Part shown: one piece after another, positions 43,455-51,529 of the stretch
Layout: each line of letters begins with the position of its first letter
Position numbering within the stretch: position 1 is the first letter of the stretch
Source: Chitinophagales bacterium
Lineage (GTDB): Bacteria; Bacteroidota; Bacteroidia; Chitinophagales; CAIOSU01
NCBI GenBank assembly: GCA_018401955.1
Contig: JAGYJT010000004.1
Coordinates: forward strand, 88,994 to 152,993
Direction: 5' to 3'
Length of the DNA stretch: 64,000 nucleotides
Made by a program: the position numbers and the translations under genes
Notes under the pieces: generated by a model
Told to the model about the DNA's origin: nothing
The model's database searches: none
What the model saw: only the letters and a program-made list of their open reading frames with translations

Positions 43455-43979
43455 ATGATGCAAGTACAAGAAGGCAGGGACAAATTTATTCAAGCTTGGG
43501 GCACATTGGGCTCTAGCTGGGGCATTAACCGCACCATGGCGCAAATTCATGCGTTGTTGCTTATATCGCCAATTGCTTTATCTACCGAGGAAATTATGGA
43601 TGCCTTGGGCATATCAAGGGGCAACGTGAACATGAACGTGCGCTCGTTGATGGATTGGGGTATTGTGCATAAAGAGTTGCGCCCTGGCGACCGTAAGGAG
43701 TATTTTTACGCTGAAAAGGATATTTACCTTACCGCCATGAAAATTATGCGCGAGCGCAGGAAGCGCGAGTTGGAGCCTTTGATTGAGATAATGACCCAGC
43801 TTAAGCAGGTAGAAAAACTGGATACGCCCGAAGGCCAAGCGCTTACCAAAGCGGTGCACGACATTGACCACTTTGCCCACCAAGCCGATACGGTGCTTAC
43901 CACCATGGAAAAAATGACCAGCAATTGGTTTACCCAACAGTTTTTGAGCGTTATCAAAAAAATTAAGCCGTTGGGCTAA
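43455..43979 (+). CDS. GbsR/MarR-type transcriptional regulator
   Basis: A 174-residue winged-helix regulator. The conserved start is DKFIQAWGTLGSSWGINRTM, followed by the helix-turn-helix LSTEEIMDALGISRGNVNM and the wing GIVHKELRPGDRKEYFYAE, typical of the GbsR/MarR group. The C-terminal helix region (about 125-174) would make the dimer. Its target is unknown; it may control itself. Two ATGs are adjacent (43455, 43458); the promoter at 43425-43453 is so close that the second is more likely to be the first codon of a leaderless message. Confidence 0.88.
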   Translation: MMQVQEGRDKFIQAWGTLGSSWGINRTMAQIHALLLISPIALSTEEIMDALGISRGNVNMNVRSLMDWGIVHKELRPGDRKEYFYAEKDIYLTAMKIMRERRKRELEPLIEIMTQLKQVEKLDTPEGQALTKAVHDIDHFAHQADTVLTTMEKMTSNWFTQQFLSVIKKIKPLG

Positions 43980-44019
43980 GGTTTATTTCAATCCTATTAT
44001 CCTTTATTTAATGCAGTTT

Positions 44020-44035
44020 TAGCTTTGTACCTTTG
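44020..44035 (+). promoter_or_regulatory. Two adjacent -7 boxes before mnmD
   Basis: TAGCTTTG (44020-44027) and TACCTTTG (44028-44035) both match TAnnTTTG exactly. The ATG is at 44056. No -33 TTG at standard spacing is visible, so either box alone is uncertain. Confidence 0.5.
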
Positions 44036-44055
44036 GGTAACAACGCAATTACGCT

Positions 44056-44730
44056 ATGGCCCGCAAACTGGTAACCACATCTGATGGCTCGCATACCCTA
44101 TTTGTAGCCGAACTGGGCGAGCATTACCACTCGGTGCACGGCGCGGTGCAAGAGAGCACCCATGTGTTTATCAAACACGGATTGGAAGCATTAACATCGG
44201 GCGATGGGCCATTGTATATTTTTGAAATGGGCCTTGGTACTGGGCTAAACCTATTGCTTACTGCTTTGCAGCCTTTGCAGCGACCCGTGCACTATGTAAG
44301 TGTAGAGGCATACCCAGTAAGTGCCGAAGAAGCCGCCAGCCTTAACTATGGCAATCTATTTGAAGCGCATCCAGATGCCAAGCATCTGTTACAAACCATA
44401 CACACCCTACCCTGGGGCGAACCAGCCGAACTAAAGCCCGGATTTACTATCCATAAAATAAATACCAAACTCAGTGAGCTGGACTGGGCGGCGCTACCAC
44501 AATTCAATCTCGTATATTTTGATGCCTTTGCGCCCGATGTGCAGCCCAATTTATGGTCGGAGGAGGTGTTTACCGCCTTGTATAACCAAATGCAGGCAGG
44601 GGGCACATTGGTTACCTATTGCGCAAAAGGCAGCGTGAAGCGCGCCATGAAAGCGGCAGGCTTTACCATTGAGCGCCTGCCCGGCCCACCCGGCAAACGC
44701 GAAATGACGCGGGCGACCAAGCCCATCTGA
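44056..44730 (+). CDS. mnmD: tRNA 5-methylaminomethyl-2-thiouridine-34 methyltransferase, MnmD-type
   Basis: A 224-residue class I methyltransferase. The SAM loop is EMGLGTGLNLLLTAL (about 57-71); the acidic residue ends the next strand (YVSVEAYPVSAEEAA), and the catalytic block is YFDAFAPDVQPNLWSEEVF (about 155-173). The C-terminal RLPGPPGKREMTRA is diagnostic of the MnmD (DUF752) family, which corresponds to the methyltransferase half of MnmC. It methylates U34 of certain tRNAs. The FAD-dependent half of MnmC is absent. Confidence 0.9.
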   Translation: MARKLVTTSDGSHTLFVAELGEHYHSVHGAVQESTHVFIKHGLEALTSGDGPLYIFEMGLGTGLNLLLTALQPLQRPVHYVSVEAYPVSAEEAASLNYGNLFEAHPDAKHLLQTIHTLPWGEPAELKPGFTIHKINTKLSELDWAALPQFNLVYFDAFAPDVQPNLWSEEVFTALYNQMQAGGTLVTYCAKGSVKRAMKAAGFTIERLPGPPGKREMTRATKPI

Positions 44731-44755
44731 AATGAGTTATTCGAAACATAGGAGT

Positions 44756-44800
44756 TCCTCTCCCTTTGGGAGAGGCTAGGTGAGGGGTAGTTTGAAGAAC
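44756..44800. repeat. CCTCTCCCTTTGGGAGAGG palindromic repeat
   Basis: CCTCTCCCTTTGGGAGAGG is followed by CTAGGTGAGGGGTAGTTTG and AAGAAC. The same element, slightly different, lies at 14976-15008. The gap 44731-44965 has no gene. Confidence 0.65.
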
Positions 44801-44965
44801 AACTTTCTATGCTAGTTGAAAATTTGATACGAGCCTAATTTGCCACACACTGCTTTCAGAACCCTTTCTTCGTTCCCCTTGTTAATCAATAAGTTTGCGA
44901 ATAGCGCAATTAGTCGTTATTTTCACGGAAGTAATTGTTTGTAGCACCCCATTAACCTCCTCGCA

Positions 44966-45502
44966 GTGGAAACTTTAACAGCAACACCCCAACAAACCAA
45001 AACGGAAGCCCTACAACCTTGGGAGCAGCAATTTATCAATCGCTTAAAGAGCCCCTTTACGTTTAGGTTGTACCTACTGGCCAAGCTGCCGTTGGGTTTT
45101 TTCTCGGGCATGCGGGTGCGCGAAATGAGCAAGCAACATTGTGTGGCTACCGTGCCATATGGTTGGATGACCCGAAACCCATTTAAGTCGACCTACTTTG
45201 CGGCGTTGAGTATGGCTGCGGAGCTATCAACCGGAACACTGGCGTTGTTTGCGGTTGAGAAAACGAAACCTTCGGTAGCGGTTATCATTATCGGCATGGA
45301 GGCGGAGTTCCCTAAACGTGCCGTAAACGTAACCACCTTTACCTGCGCCGATGGCGATAAGCTGTTTGCCGGGGTAAAAGAGGCACAAGCCACTGGCGAG
45401 CAGGTGCTGGTAACCGTTGACACCATTGGCCGTGCTGAAGATGGCACCGAAGTAGCAAGGTTTAAGTTTACTTGGTCGTTTAAACGTAGAAGGAACGGGT
45501 AG
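44966..45502 (+). CDS. DUF4442 domain-containing protein (hot-dog-fold thioesterase-like)
   Basis: A 178-residue protein of the DUF4442 family, with a hot-dog thioesterase-like fold. Visible blocks are SPFTFRLYLLAKLPLGFFSG, VPYGWMTRNPFKSTYFAALS, AAELSTGTLALFAVEKTKPS and a final VARFKFTWSFKRR. The WxxxNPF-S-YFAAL-MAAE pattern is family-typical. No activity has been shown. The start is GTG at 44966. It faces the T9SS gene at 45503, with no gap between the ends. Confidence 0.85.
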   Translation: METLTATPQQTKTEALQPWEQQFINRLKSPFTFRLYLLAKLPLGFFSGMRVREMSKQHCVATVPYGWMTRNPFKSTYFAALSMAAELSTGTLALFAVEKTKPSVAVIIIGMEAEFPKRAVNVTTFTCADGDKLFAGVKEAQATGEQVLVTVDTIGRAEDGTEVARFKFTWSFKRRRNG

Positions 45503-46387
45503 TTATTCTTTTACAAACCGTTTTACGGCATATTGTTCATTACTGAGTTGGATTTTTAATAGGTACATGCCTGAAGGTAATGAAGAGATATCCAACTGAT
45601 TCACATCAGTTAATATGTTTTCTACCGAAATTAATTTACCCAAATATTCAAAAATAGCAAGGCCAGAGATGATTGAACCGTTGGCTTGCACGCTGAGTGA
45701 TGTATTTGCAGGATTGGGGTATACATTTATATCTCCCATTGCAGCGCTTTCATCTTCGATACTCAGATAAACATAGTTGCAGGTAATACTGCTATCAATT
45801 TGGTAGCGGGCGAAACTACTATCCTCATAGCAACCTAGGTCAAAGTAATAGAAATCAAACATCCCTAAGCAACCTACAACGGGTATCAAGTGGTTATCAA
45901 TTGCACCAAATTTCTCTAAAAATTGCACCGATTTTGGGTATGCATTGGTGTCGGTATAATGTGCCCTGTAATATCTTAACGTCTCACCTTGTAACTGCAT
46001 ATTAGAGGTTGAATCTACCACCATGTAAAGGATACTGTCGCAAGCATCCATGTTTTCACCTGCTGGTATAGTTAGTGTGTCGCCAACTGAAGCGTTGAAG
46101 AAGTACCAAGGCACAAACTTGTCATTCCATCGGAAAAACACAGTGTCATTTTGTTCGAAGGTATAATGGGTTATTAGCCGCTCGTAACCTAGGTTTTCAA
46201 AACGTTCGAATATCACCTTACATGCTTGGCCATTGAGAACCGTGTCTTTAGCATACCAAAGGTTTGATGAACCTTCGCCAATAACACCGTAGTTTTGATA
46301 TGCCCATTGGGCACCCGGTGGGCACCAGCTTTGGCTGAATGATATATGGGTAATGCTTAATAATAAGAATAATGTAAAAATCCTCAT
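45503..46387 (-). CDS. Secreted protein with T9SS type A sorting domain
   Basis: A protein of about 294 residues. The signal peptide is MRIFTLFLLLSITHISFSQ; the frame is open further upstream (to 46483), but the ATG at 46387 gives a proper signal peptide. The middle (about 25-210) has no recognised domain; it has several Asp/Asn-rich turns and a Cys-poor beta pattern, and resembles other Bacteroidota proteins whose secreted domain is unassigned. The end from INVYPNPANTSLSV to FVKE is the T9SS type A sorting domain. It converges with the DUF4442 gene and is followed (on its strand) by no other gene. Confidence 0.78.
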   Translation of the reverse strand: MRIFTLFLLLSITHISFSQSWCPPGAQWAYQNYGVIGEGSSNLWYAKDTVLNGQACKVIFERFENLGYERLITHYTFEQNDTVFFRWNDKFVPWYFFNASVGDTLTIPAGENMDACDSILYMVVDSTSNMQLQGETLRYYRAHYTDTNAYPKSVQFLEKFGAIDNHLIPVVGCLGMFDFYYFDLGCYEDSSFARYQIDSSITCNYVYLSIEDESAAMGDINVYPNPANTSLSVQANGSIISGLAIFEYLGKLISVENILTDVNQLDISSLPSGMYLLKIQLSNEQYAVKRFVKE

Positions 46388-46545
46388 GGTTGCCTTTTTT
46401 AGTAGTAAAGAACGCATGTAAGATAACAGCACTGCTTTGTTAAAACAATACATTGAATTAATATTTACAAAAACATGACACAAGAAGATGCACTATTTTA
46501 GCGCTAACTGATGCAAAAAATGTAAAGGAGAGTATAGACAAGTAA

Positions 46546-47307
46546 TTACTGATCTAGCCACAATTTAAACTCAGATACCCTTTCGCGGCTTACAAAGCTA
46601 TCATCTAGATGGTTTTCTTGATGCAGCTCTAGTTTCAAACGACCGTTAAAATGGGGGTGTACTTTTTTGATGGATTCAAGGTGTATCAACAACTTTCTGC
46701 TTACTCTAAAAAAGATTTTGGGATTGAGTGCAGACTGTAGTTGCTCCAATGTCTGGTCAACCAAATGCTTTTTCCCGTCTTTAGTTACGGCCATTACCAC
46801 CCCCTGGTCAGCATAAAAGTAAAACACCTCTGCAACCTGCAAATAGGCTAGGGTTTGGCCGGTTTTTATCAGCAAACGCTCTTTGTACTCCGGTTTTAGC
46901 ATGGCTTGCAAAAGTTGTTCAATGCCAGCCCTATCATAATGTTGCGGGCTTTGAAAGTACTTTCGGTATTTTTCCAAGGCTTGGTTAAACTCGCCAGGTT
47001 CAATCGGTTTCAACAGATAATCAACACTATTGAGCTTAAAGGCCTTAAGCATGTAGTCGTCGTAGGCGGTGGTGAAAATAACCGGTGCTGTTACCTCAGC
47101 TTGTATAAAAATGTCAAAGCTCACCCCGTCGGCCAACTGAATATCCAAGAACAACAAGTCAGGATGCTTGAAGGTGCGCAACCACTTTACTGCCGCCGCT
47201 ACGCTATCCAGCACGTCCAACACCTCAATGGTGTTGTCGTAAGCAGTTATCAACCTTTGTAGCTGTTTAGCTGCGGGGGCCTCGTCTTCTATAATCAAAA
47301 CCTTCAT
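46546..47307 (-). CDS. LytTR family response regulator
   Basis: A 253-residue response regulator. The receiver domain (about 1-120) has the phosphoacceptor Asp in LLFLDIQLADG (Asp55), with the acidic pocket in IEDEAPAA and the Lys in YLLKPIEPGEF. The LytTR DNA-binding domain (about 145-253) has RLLIKTGQTLAYLQVAEVFY and FRVSRKLLIHLESIKKVHP. It would bind direct repeats near promoters. The start overlaps the upstream kinase stop by four bases, so they form a two-component pair; the probable operator is at 50801-50854. Confidence 0.93.
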   Translation of the reverse strand: MKVLIIEDEAPAAKQLQRLITAYDNTIEVLDVLDSVAAAVKWLRTFKHPDLLFLDIQLADGVSFDIFIQAEVTAPVIFTTAYDDYMLKAFKLNSVDYLLKPIEPGEFNQALEKYRKYFQSPQHYDRAGIEQLLQAMLKPEYKERLLIKTGQTLAYLQVAEVFYFYADQGVVMAVTKDGKKHLVDQTLEQLQSALNPKIFFRVSRKLLIHLESIKKVHPHFNGRLKLELHQENHLDDSFVSRERVSEFKLWLDQ

Positions 47308-48359
47308 GCGGTAACGGCTTTGTTAATTAAGGGCAGGGCCACCATAAAGGCATTGGTGCTCACTATGGTTTCTACCTCCCTACCGCTAGCAAACAAGTAT
47401 CTATGCTTAATGTTTTTTAATCCGGTTCCGGTTGAGTCCATTACTTGCTGCTTTAGCTGCAAGTTGTTTCGCACAACAATGGTTTGGTCGTCTTTGCCAA
47501 CCGATACTTCAATGTGCAATGGTTTTTCGGTGGATACAATGTTGTGTTTCATGGCATTTTCCAATAGCATTTGTAAGCTCAGCGGCACCACTTGGTGCTG
47601 CATAATATGGTCGGGCAAGTTCAACTTTATTACCAAGTTATCGCCAAACCGAATTTTCTGTAAAAAGATATAAGATTGCAAAAAGTCCAGCTCTTCGCTA
47701 AGGGTAATCAGCTCTAAGTCTTTTATCTCCAATATATACCGGTATACTTTGCTTAGTTTTCGCACAAACTCAATAGCCACTTCCTTATCATCAGGTATAA
47801 TAGATACTAAGGTGTTTAAACTATTGAATAGAAAATGGGGGTTTACCTGGTTCTTGAGCGTTTCTAGCTGCGATTGAACCATTTCGCGCTTTAATTGCTC
47901 GGTTTCGGCTACCGAGCGCATATAGCGTTTCATGAAATAGACGGCCTCGTAACTGCTTAAAACCAACAGACTGTTAAACAGACAAGCGGAAAGGCCGCTT
48001 ATAATATTGCTATAAATCTCTTCTGGGGCGTTTTTAAGGAAAAAACAAATAATAGGGTCAAGGGTAAAAAAGGTAATGCTGGCAAATGCCAATACCGCTA
48101 TGCCTTGCACCATTAAGCGTTTTCTTTCGTGCCCGATAGTGTTAAAATAGGTTCGGCAAATTATGATAATGCGCCTGTTACCTTGCCATAATATAAAGGT
48201 GTAAAATAGGGAAACCAAAAAACTCATGAAGTATATAAACAACCCTTCCTCAAAGCGTTCGTTGAGGAAAATAATGGGCGTGGCAAAGGCTACAATGGGC
48301 ACGCCTATGATGCGTGCCCAATTGTCGTTAAAGCCTAATATTTCTTCTTGTTTGTTCAT
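47304..48359 (-). CDS. LytS-like sensor histidine kinase
   Basis: A 351-residue membrane kinase with four or five membrane helices (about 17-33, 40-58, 84-104, 118-138) and no obvious extracellular domain. The His_kinase domain has NQVNPHFLFNSLNTLVSIIP with the phospho-His (about 175), and an ATP-binding domain follows (SLQMLLENAMKHNIVS, then TGTGLKNIKHRYLFASG). It would sense a membrane or periplasmic signal and phosphorylate the LytTR regulator encoded next. It starts 18 bases after the receptor gene stop and overlaps the regulator gene by four bases. Confidence 0.92.
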   Translation of the reverse strand: MNKQEEILGFNDNWARIIGVPIVAFATPIIFLNERFEEGLFIYFMSFLVSLFYTFILWQGNRRIIIICRTYFNTIGHERKRLMVQGIAVLAFASITFFTLDPIICFFLKNAPEEIYSNIISGLSACLFNSLLVLSSYEAVYFMKRYMRSVAETEQLKREMVQSQLETLKNQVNPHFLFNSLNTLVSIIPDDKEVAIEFVRKLSKVYRYILEIKDLELITLSEELDFLQSYIFLQKIRFGDNLVIKLNLPDHIMQHQVVPLSLQMLLENAMKHNIVSTEKPLHIEVSVGKDDQTIVVRNNLQLKQQVMDSTGTGLKNIKHRYLFASGREVETIVSTNAFMVALPLINKAVTA

Positions 48360-48377
48360 ATAAGCAGTAACCCAAAG

Positions 48378-50738
48378 TTAAAATAAGATACGATATTGTA
48401 TATCAGGGAAAAATCCTATTTGGTAAATGGTATTAAGTTCGCCGTTTCGGGCATTAAACTCCCTGCTGAATACGTTTTGCCTGCCGGTAAGGTTTTGCAA
48501 ATCAACCGAGAACTTTTGGGTAGCGCGCTTGCCTTGCAAGGTGTAGGTAATTTTAAAATCCCAACGGAAGTAAAGGCTGTTGCGCTCTTCAAAGGCTTTA
48601 CTAAAGTCGTACACGGCATATCCCTTTTCTCTGGATGCAGTCAAGTCAATAGGGGTGTAGCGTTGGCCACCAGCTATGGCAAACTTGGTATCGAAACCGA
48701 TGGTATGCTTTTCTTTTATCCTAAACTCTTTGCCACCTAGCGCATTAAAAACGTAATTGCTGTTAAATGCCGTGTTGCGCCATTGCTTGTCGCTAGCTTC
48801 GTATTTTGAATCAAATAATGATGCCGTAACCAAAAAGTAGTAACCTTTGCCAAAGAATTTTTCCAAGGTAAGCTCAAGGCCATAGTTGTAGCCCCGGCCG
48901 TTGTTCACCAAGCTATCGTATGGCTCAATACCAAAGCCCGAACCTTGGTTCATGAGCGACACGGTGCTTGGCATTTGCTCAACCGCTGCATTGGTAATAT
49001 ACTGGCCATATACTTCGGCCTTGAAACGGAAGTTTTTGCCTATCAGGTTGTCATAGCCTACAACCAGCTGGCTGCTGCGCAAAAAGTCCAAGTCTTCGTT
49101 GGTGCGCGCACTGGTGCCATCTGCGTAATTGGTCTCAACATAGTATGATTGCAGCGGCTGCATTTGGCTATGCAAACCTGCACCCACGCTTATGCTTTGG
49201 GTAGGTTTAAACTGATACCGAAGGTTGGCCCTCGGTTCTGCTATCCAACTGTTGTTTAGCATAAACTGCTGGTAGTGCACCCCACTGTTCAAGGTGAGCT
49301 TATCGTTAAAGCGGTGCTGCCATTGCACATAGGCTTGTAGCAGCGGGGCCGCACCTTTAAAGTCTTGCACGGGCAAATACGTGTTTTCGGCTACCAATTG
49401 TATGTTGGTCAGCCTTAAATCAAACAAATCAAACTGCACACCTGCCTTTAGCTGGTTTTTGGCATTAAATTTTTTGTTGAGCTGGTAGCCAGCCGTGTAT
49501 TTCAGTTGGCTAAACTTAAGGTCATCGGTTTCGGTTGGGCTGTTGTCAACAATGCTCAACGAATCTCTGCTGAAGGTGGTGCGCCAGCCCGATGCAGCGA
49601 TAAATATTTTGCCAGATGTAGTACTGTTGTAAAAGTAAGTATTCGATAAGCCAATTACACCCATATCGCTTCCGGCTCGGCTATCTTCGCCTTGCGTGGA
49701 GTAAAAGTTGTCCCCATCGGCCAGTTCGCTATCCAAAAACTCGATGTAGCTGGTACCGGCAAGGGCAAACAAGGTAAACTTGCCCGCTTTTTTGGTTGGG
49801 GCGTTTATTTTGAAAGTCAAATCTTGGTATTGTGGAATTGCCGCTCCTGTTCCAAAATTGATACCTATGGCACTCAGCAAGCCTAGGGTGCTATATCGAT
49901 AGTTGACAATAAAAGATGCCTTGCTTTTTTTGCTAAATGGCCCTTCGGCACCCAGCTCAAAGCCATTGAAACCAATTTGACCCAAAAACTCATACTTTTC
50001 ATTATTGCCGTTGCGCAGTTGTAGGTCAAACACCCCCGCCGAGGCATTGCCGTATTCTGCAGGGAAGGCCCCAGTTAAGAAATCAGAGTTTCTGAGGTTA
50101 TTGGTGTTGAGCATAGTAACCGGGCCACCTGTGGTACCAAGCGTGCCGAAATGGTTAGGGCTCGGTATATCAATACCATCCAAGCGCCACAATACGCCGC
50201 TGGGGGAGTTGCCGCGGATGACGATATCGTTTCGGTCGTCGCTAGCACCGCTTACGCCGGCAAAGTTTTGGGCCATTCGGCTTGGGTCGCTCCGCGTGCC
50301 GCTATACTTGTTGGCCTCAACCATGCTCAAGGTTCGGGAGCTTACGGTGGCCATATCGTTCAACGATTTATCTTTATCGGCCGCCCCGGTTATTACTACT
50401 TCATCCACGCGGGTAACCTGCTCCACCATCGGTACATCTATCACCAATTCCTTAGCTGAGTTTAGCTGTAGGTTGGCCATGGTAACGGTTTCGTAGCCAA
50501 GGTAGCTTACCTGTAAGGTAACCCGGCCAACGGGTACGTTCTCTAGTTTGTATACGCCGTCAAAATCTGAGGATGTGCCAATTAGGGGTTCGCTGCCCAG
50601 CACCACAATGGTAACCCCCGGCAGTGGGCTTTGGCTTTGGGCATCGGTAACCGTGCCTTTAATAGTTTGGGTGCCCTGTGCCATTATTGTTTGGGTAAAT
50701 AACAAAATGAGGATGAGGGCGGAGATGGTAGTTTTCAT
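48378..50738 (-). CDS. TonB-dependent outer-membrane receptor with N-terminal carboxypeptidase-like domain
   Basis: A 786-residue outer-membrane protein. The signal peptide (about 1-21, IMAQ) is followed by a CarboxypepD_reg-like domain (about 24-110: IKGTVTDAQSQSPLPGVTIV), a plug domain (about 120-235: EVVITGAADKDKSLNDMATV, RGNSPSGVLWRLDGIDIPSP) and a long beta-barrel that ends with YQIGFFPDIQYRILF. No SusD partner is adjacent. The substrate is unknown. It is the first gene of the operon with the LytS-like kinase and the LytTR regulator, an arrangement that suggests regulated uptake or signalling rather than polysaccharide use. The operator-like repeats 63-116 bases upstream fit regulation by that LytTR protein. 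Confidence 0.92.
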   Translation of the reverse strand: MKTTISALILILLFTQTIMAQGTQTIKGTVTDAQSQSPLPGVTIVVLGSEPLIGTSSDFDGVYKLENVPVGRVTLQVSYLGYETVTMANLQLNSAKELVIDVPMVEQVTRVDEVVITGAADKDKSLNDMATVSSRTLSMVEANKYSGTRSDPSRMAQNFAGVSGASDDRNDIVIRGNSPSGVLWRLDGIDIPSPNHFGTLGTTGGPVTMLNTNNLRNSDFLTGAFPAEYGNASAGVFDLQLRNGNNEKYEFLGQIGFNGFELGAEGPFSKKSKASFIVNYRYSTLGLLSAIGINFGTGAAIPQYQDLTFKINAPTKKAGKFTLFALAGTSYIEFLDSELADGDNFYSTQGEDSRAGSDMGVIGLSNTYFYNSTTSGKIFIAASGWRTTFSRDSLSIVDNSPTETDDLKFSQLKYTAGYQLNKKFNAKNQLKAGVQFDLFDLRLTNIQLVAENTYLPVQDFKGAAPLLQAYVQWQHRFNDKLTLNSGVHYQQFMLNNSWIAEPRANLRYQFKPTQSISVGAGLHSQMQPLQSYYVETNYADGTSARTNEDLDFLRSSQLVVGYDNLIGKNFRFKAEVYGQYITNAAVEQMPSTVSLMNQGSGFGIEPYDSLVNNGRGYNYGLELTLEKFFGKGYYFLVTASLFDSKYEASDKQWRNTAFNSNYVFNALGGKEFRIKEKHTIGFDTKFAIAGGQRYTPIDLTASREKGYAVYDFSKAFEERNSLYFRWDFKITYTLQGKRATQKFSVDLQNLTGRQNVFSREFNARNGELNTIYQIGFFPDIQYRILF

Positions 50739-50800
50739 ACAGGCTTGTTTTGTTTCGATAGCGAATATCCAAAGCCCGTGGTTGCTGCACTATTTAATAA

Positions 50801-50854
50801 TGATGAATGGTATTATGGGGAGGATGAGTGGCATTGTTGGGTGATGAATGGTAT
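50801..50854. promoter_or_regulatory. Three-copy direct repeat upstream of the receptor operon, probable LytTR operator
   Basis: TGATGAATGGTAT (50801-50813), GGATGAGTGGCAT (50822-50834) and TGATGAATGGTAT (50842-50854) repeat at spacings of 21 and 20 bases, about two helical turns. On the minus strand the core is ACCATTCAT, which fits eight of nine positions of the LytTR consensus [TA][AC][CA]GTTN[AG][TG]. It lies 63-116 bases upstream of the receptor start and between that gene and the divergent lipoprotein gene, so it could act on both. Confidence 0.7.
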
Positions 50855-50989
50855 GTTAAAAACCACTGGAATGCACATGTGAAAATAGGGATGTGAAGCG
50901 ATAATGATTATTTAGTATAAGATTAAATAGGCCCGAAGCGATTCAAGTAATCCATATTTATTACATATCTTAGCAAAAAAAAGGAATCT

Positions 50990-51313
50990 ATGTTTAAGCA
51001 ATTTATTTTGGCAATGCTGGCAACGGCCACACTATTTACCATCTCTTGTAAGAAAGACGAAACCTGTGCTAAATGCGAACTGCGTGATTATTGTGTAAGG
51101 TGTGAAGCTAGCGATGGATCAATTTTTGAGCTTTGCGGCACGGAACAGGAAGCTGAAGCATTCAGAGGAAGTTGCATTATATCAGGAGGTACAGCTACTA
51201 CTACCAACACCTTGAATGATACCAGAGAACTGTGTGATGAGGATGATATTATAGTGAATAGCTTTATGGATGGCAAAGTAGCTGATGGCTACAAGTGTGA
51301 ATACGTGGATTGA
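50990..51313 (+). CDS. Small cysteine-rich lipoprotein
   Basis: A 107-residue protein with a lipoprotein signal (MFKQFILAMLATATLFTISC, lipobox Cys20). The mature part has eight more cysteines, with pairs CAKCELRDYCVRC, ELCG, GSC, LCDED and YKC, and ends with many acidic residues. No family is recognised; the cysteines may form disulfides or bind a metal. The start is ATG at 50990 behind a purine-rich AAAAAAAAGGA site. It is divergent from the receptor operon across the operator-like repeats and is followed by a bidirectional terminator. Confidence 0.7.
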   Translation: MFKQFILAMLATATLFTISCKKDETCAKCELRDYCVRCEASDGSIFELCGTEQEAEAFRGSCIISGGTATTTNTLNDTRELCDEDDIIVNSFMDGKVADGYKCEYVD

Positions 51314-51340
51314 TTATCGGCCTTTGCGCTTAGAACCAAT

Positions 51341-51380
51341 AAAAATAAAGCCCTTGTTGAAAAATGAGGGCTTTATTTTT
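51341..51380 (+). terminator. Bidirectional intrinsic terminator
   Basis: The perfect stem AAAAATAAAGCCCT / AGGGCTTTATTTTT has a TGTTGAAAAATG loop and T-rich arms on both strands. It would stop the lipoprotein transcript on the + strand, and on the minus strand it could stop the clpB transcript. Confidence 0.85.
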
Positions 51381-51415
51381 ATATAGTAGCATCAAGTCTT
51401 GATACTTGAGGATTT

Positions 51416-51445
51416 TATCCTGAGCTTTTGTCGAAGGACACCACT
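51416..51445. repeat. Short TCCTGAGCTTTTGTCGAAGGA element
   Basis: CCTGAGCTTTTGTCGAAGG is a short repeat of the CCTGAGC...GTCGAAGG type, also seen at 54431-54450 (CCTGAGCCTGTCGAAGG). It lies in the gap between the lipoprotein terminator and the end of clpB, with nothing else recognisable. Confidence 0.5.
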
Positions 51446-51529
51446 CATTACCCAAAAAAAGAGGAGTCTCAAAATGCAATTGTAAACCACCAACCATTGC
51501 ACCCTGAAACTCCCATCATGAATTCTTAC

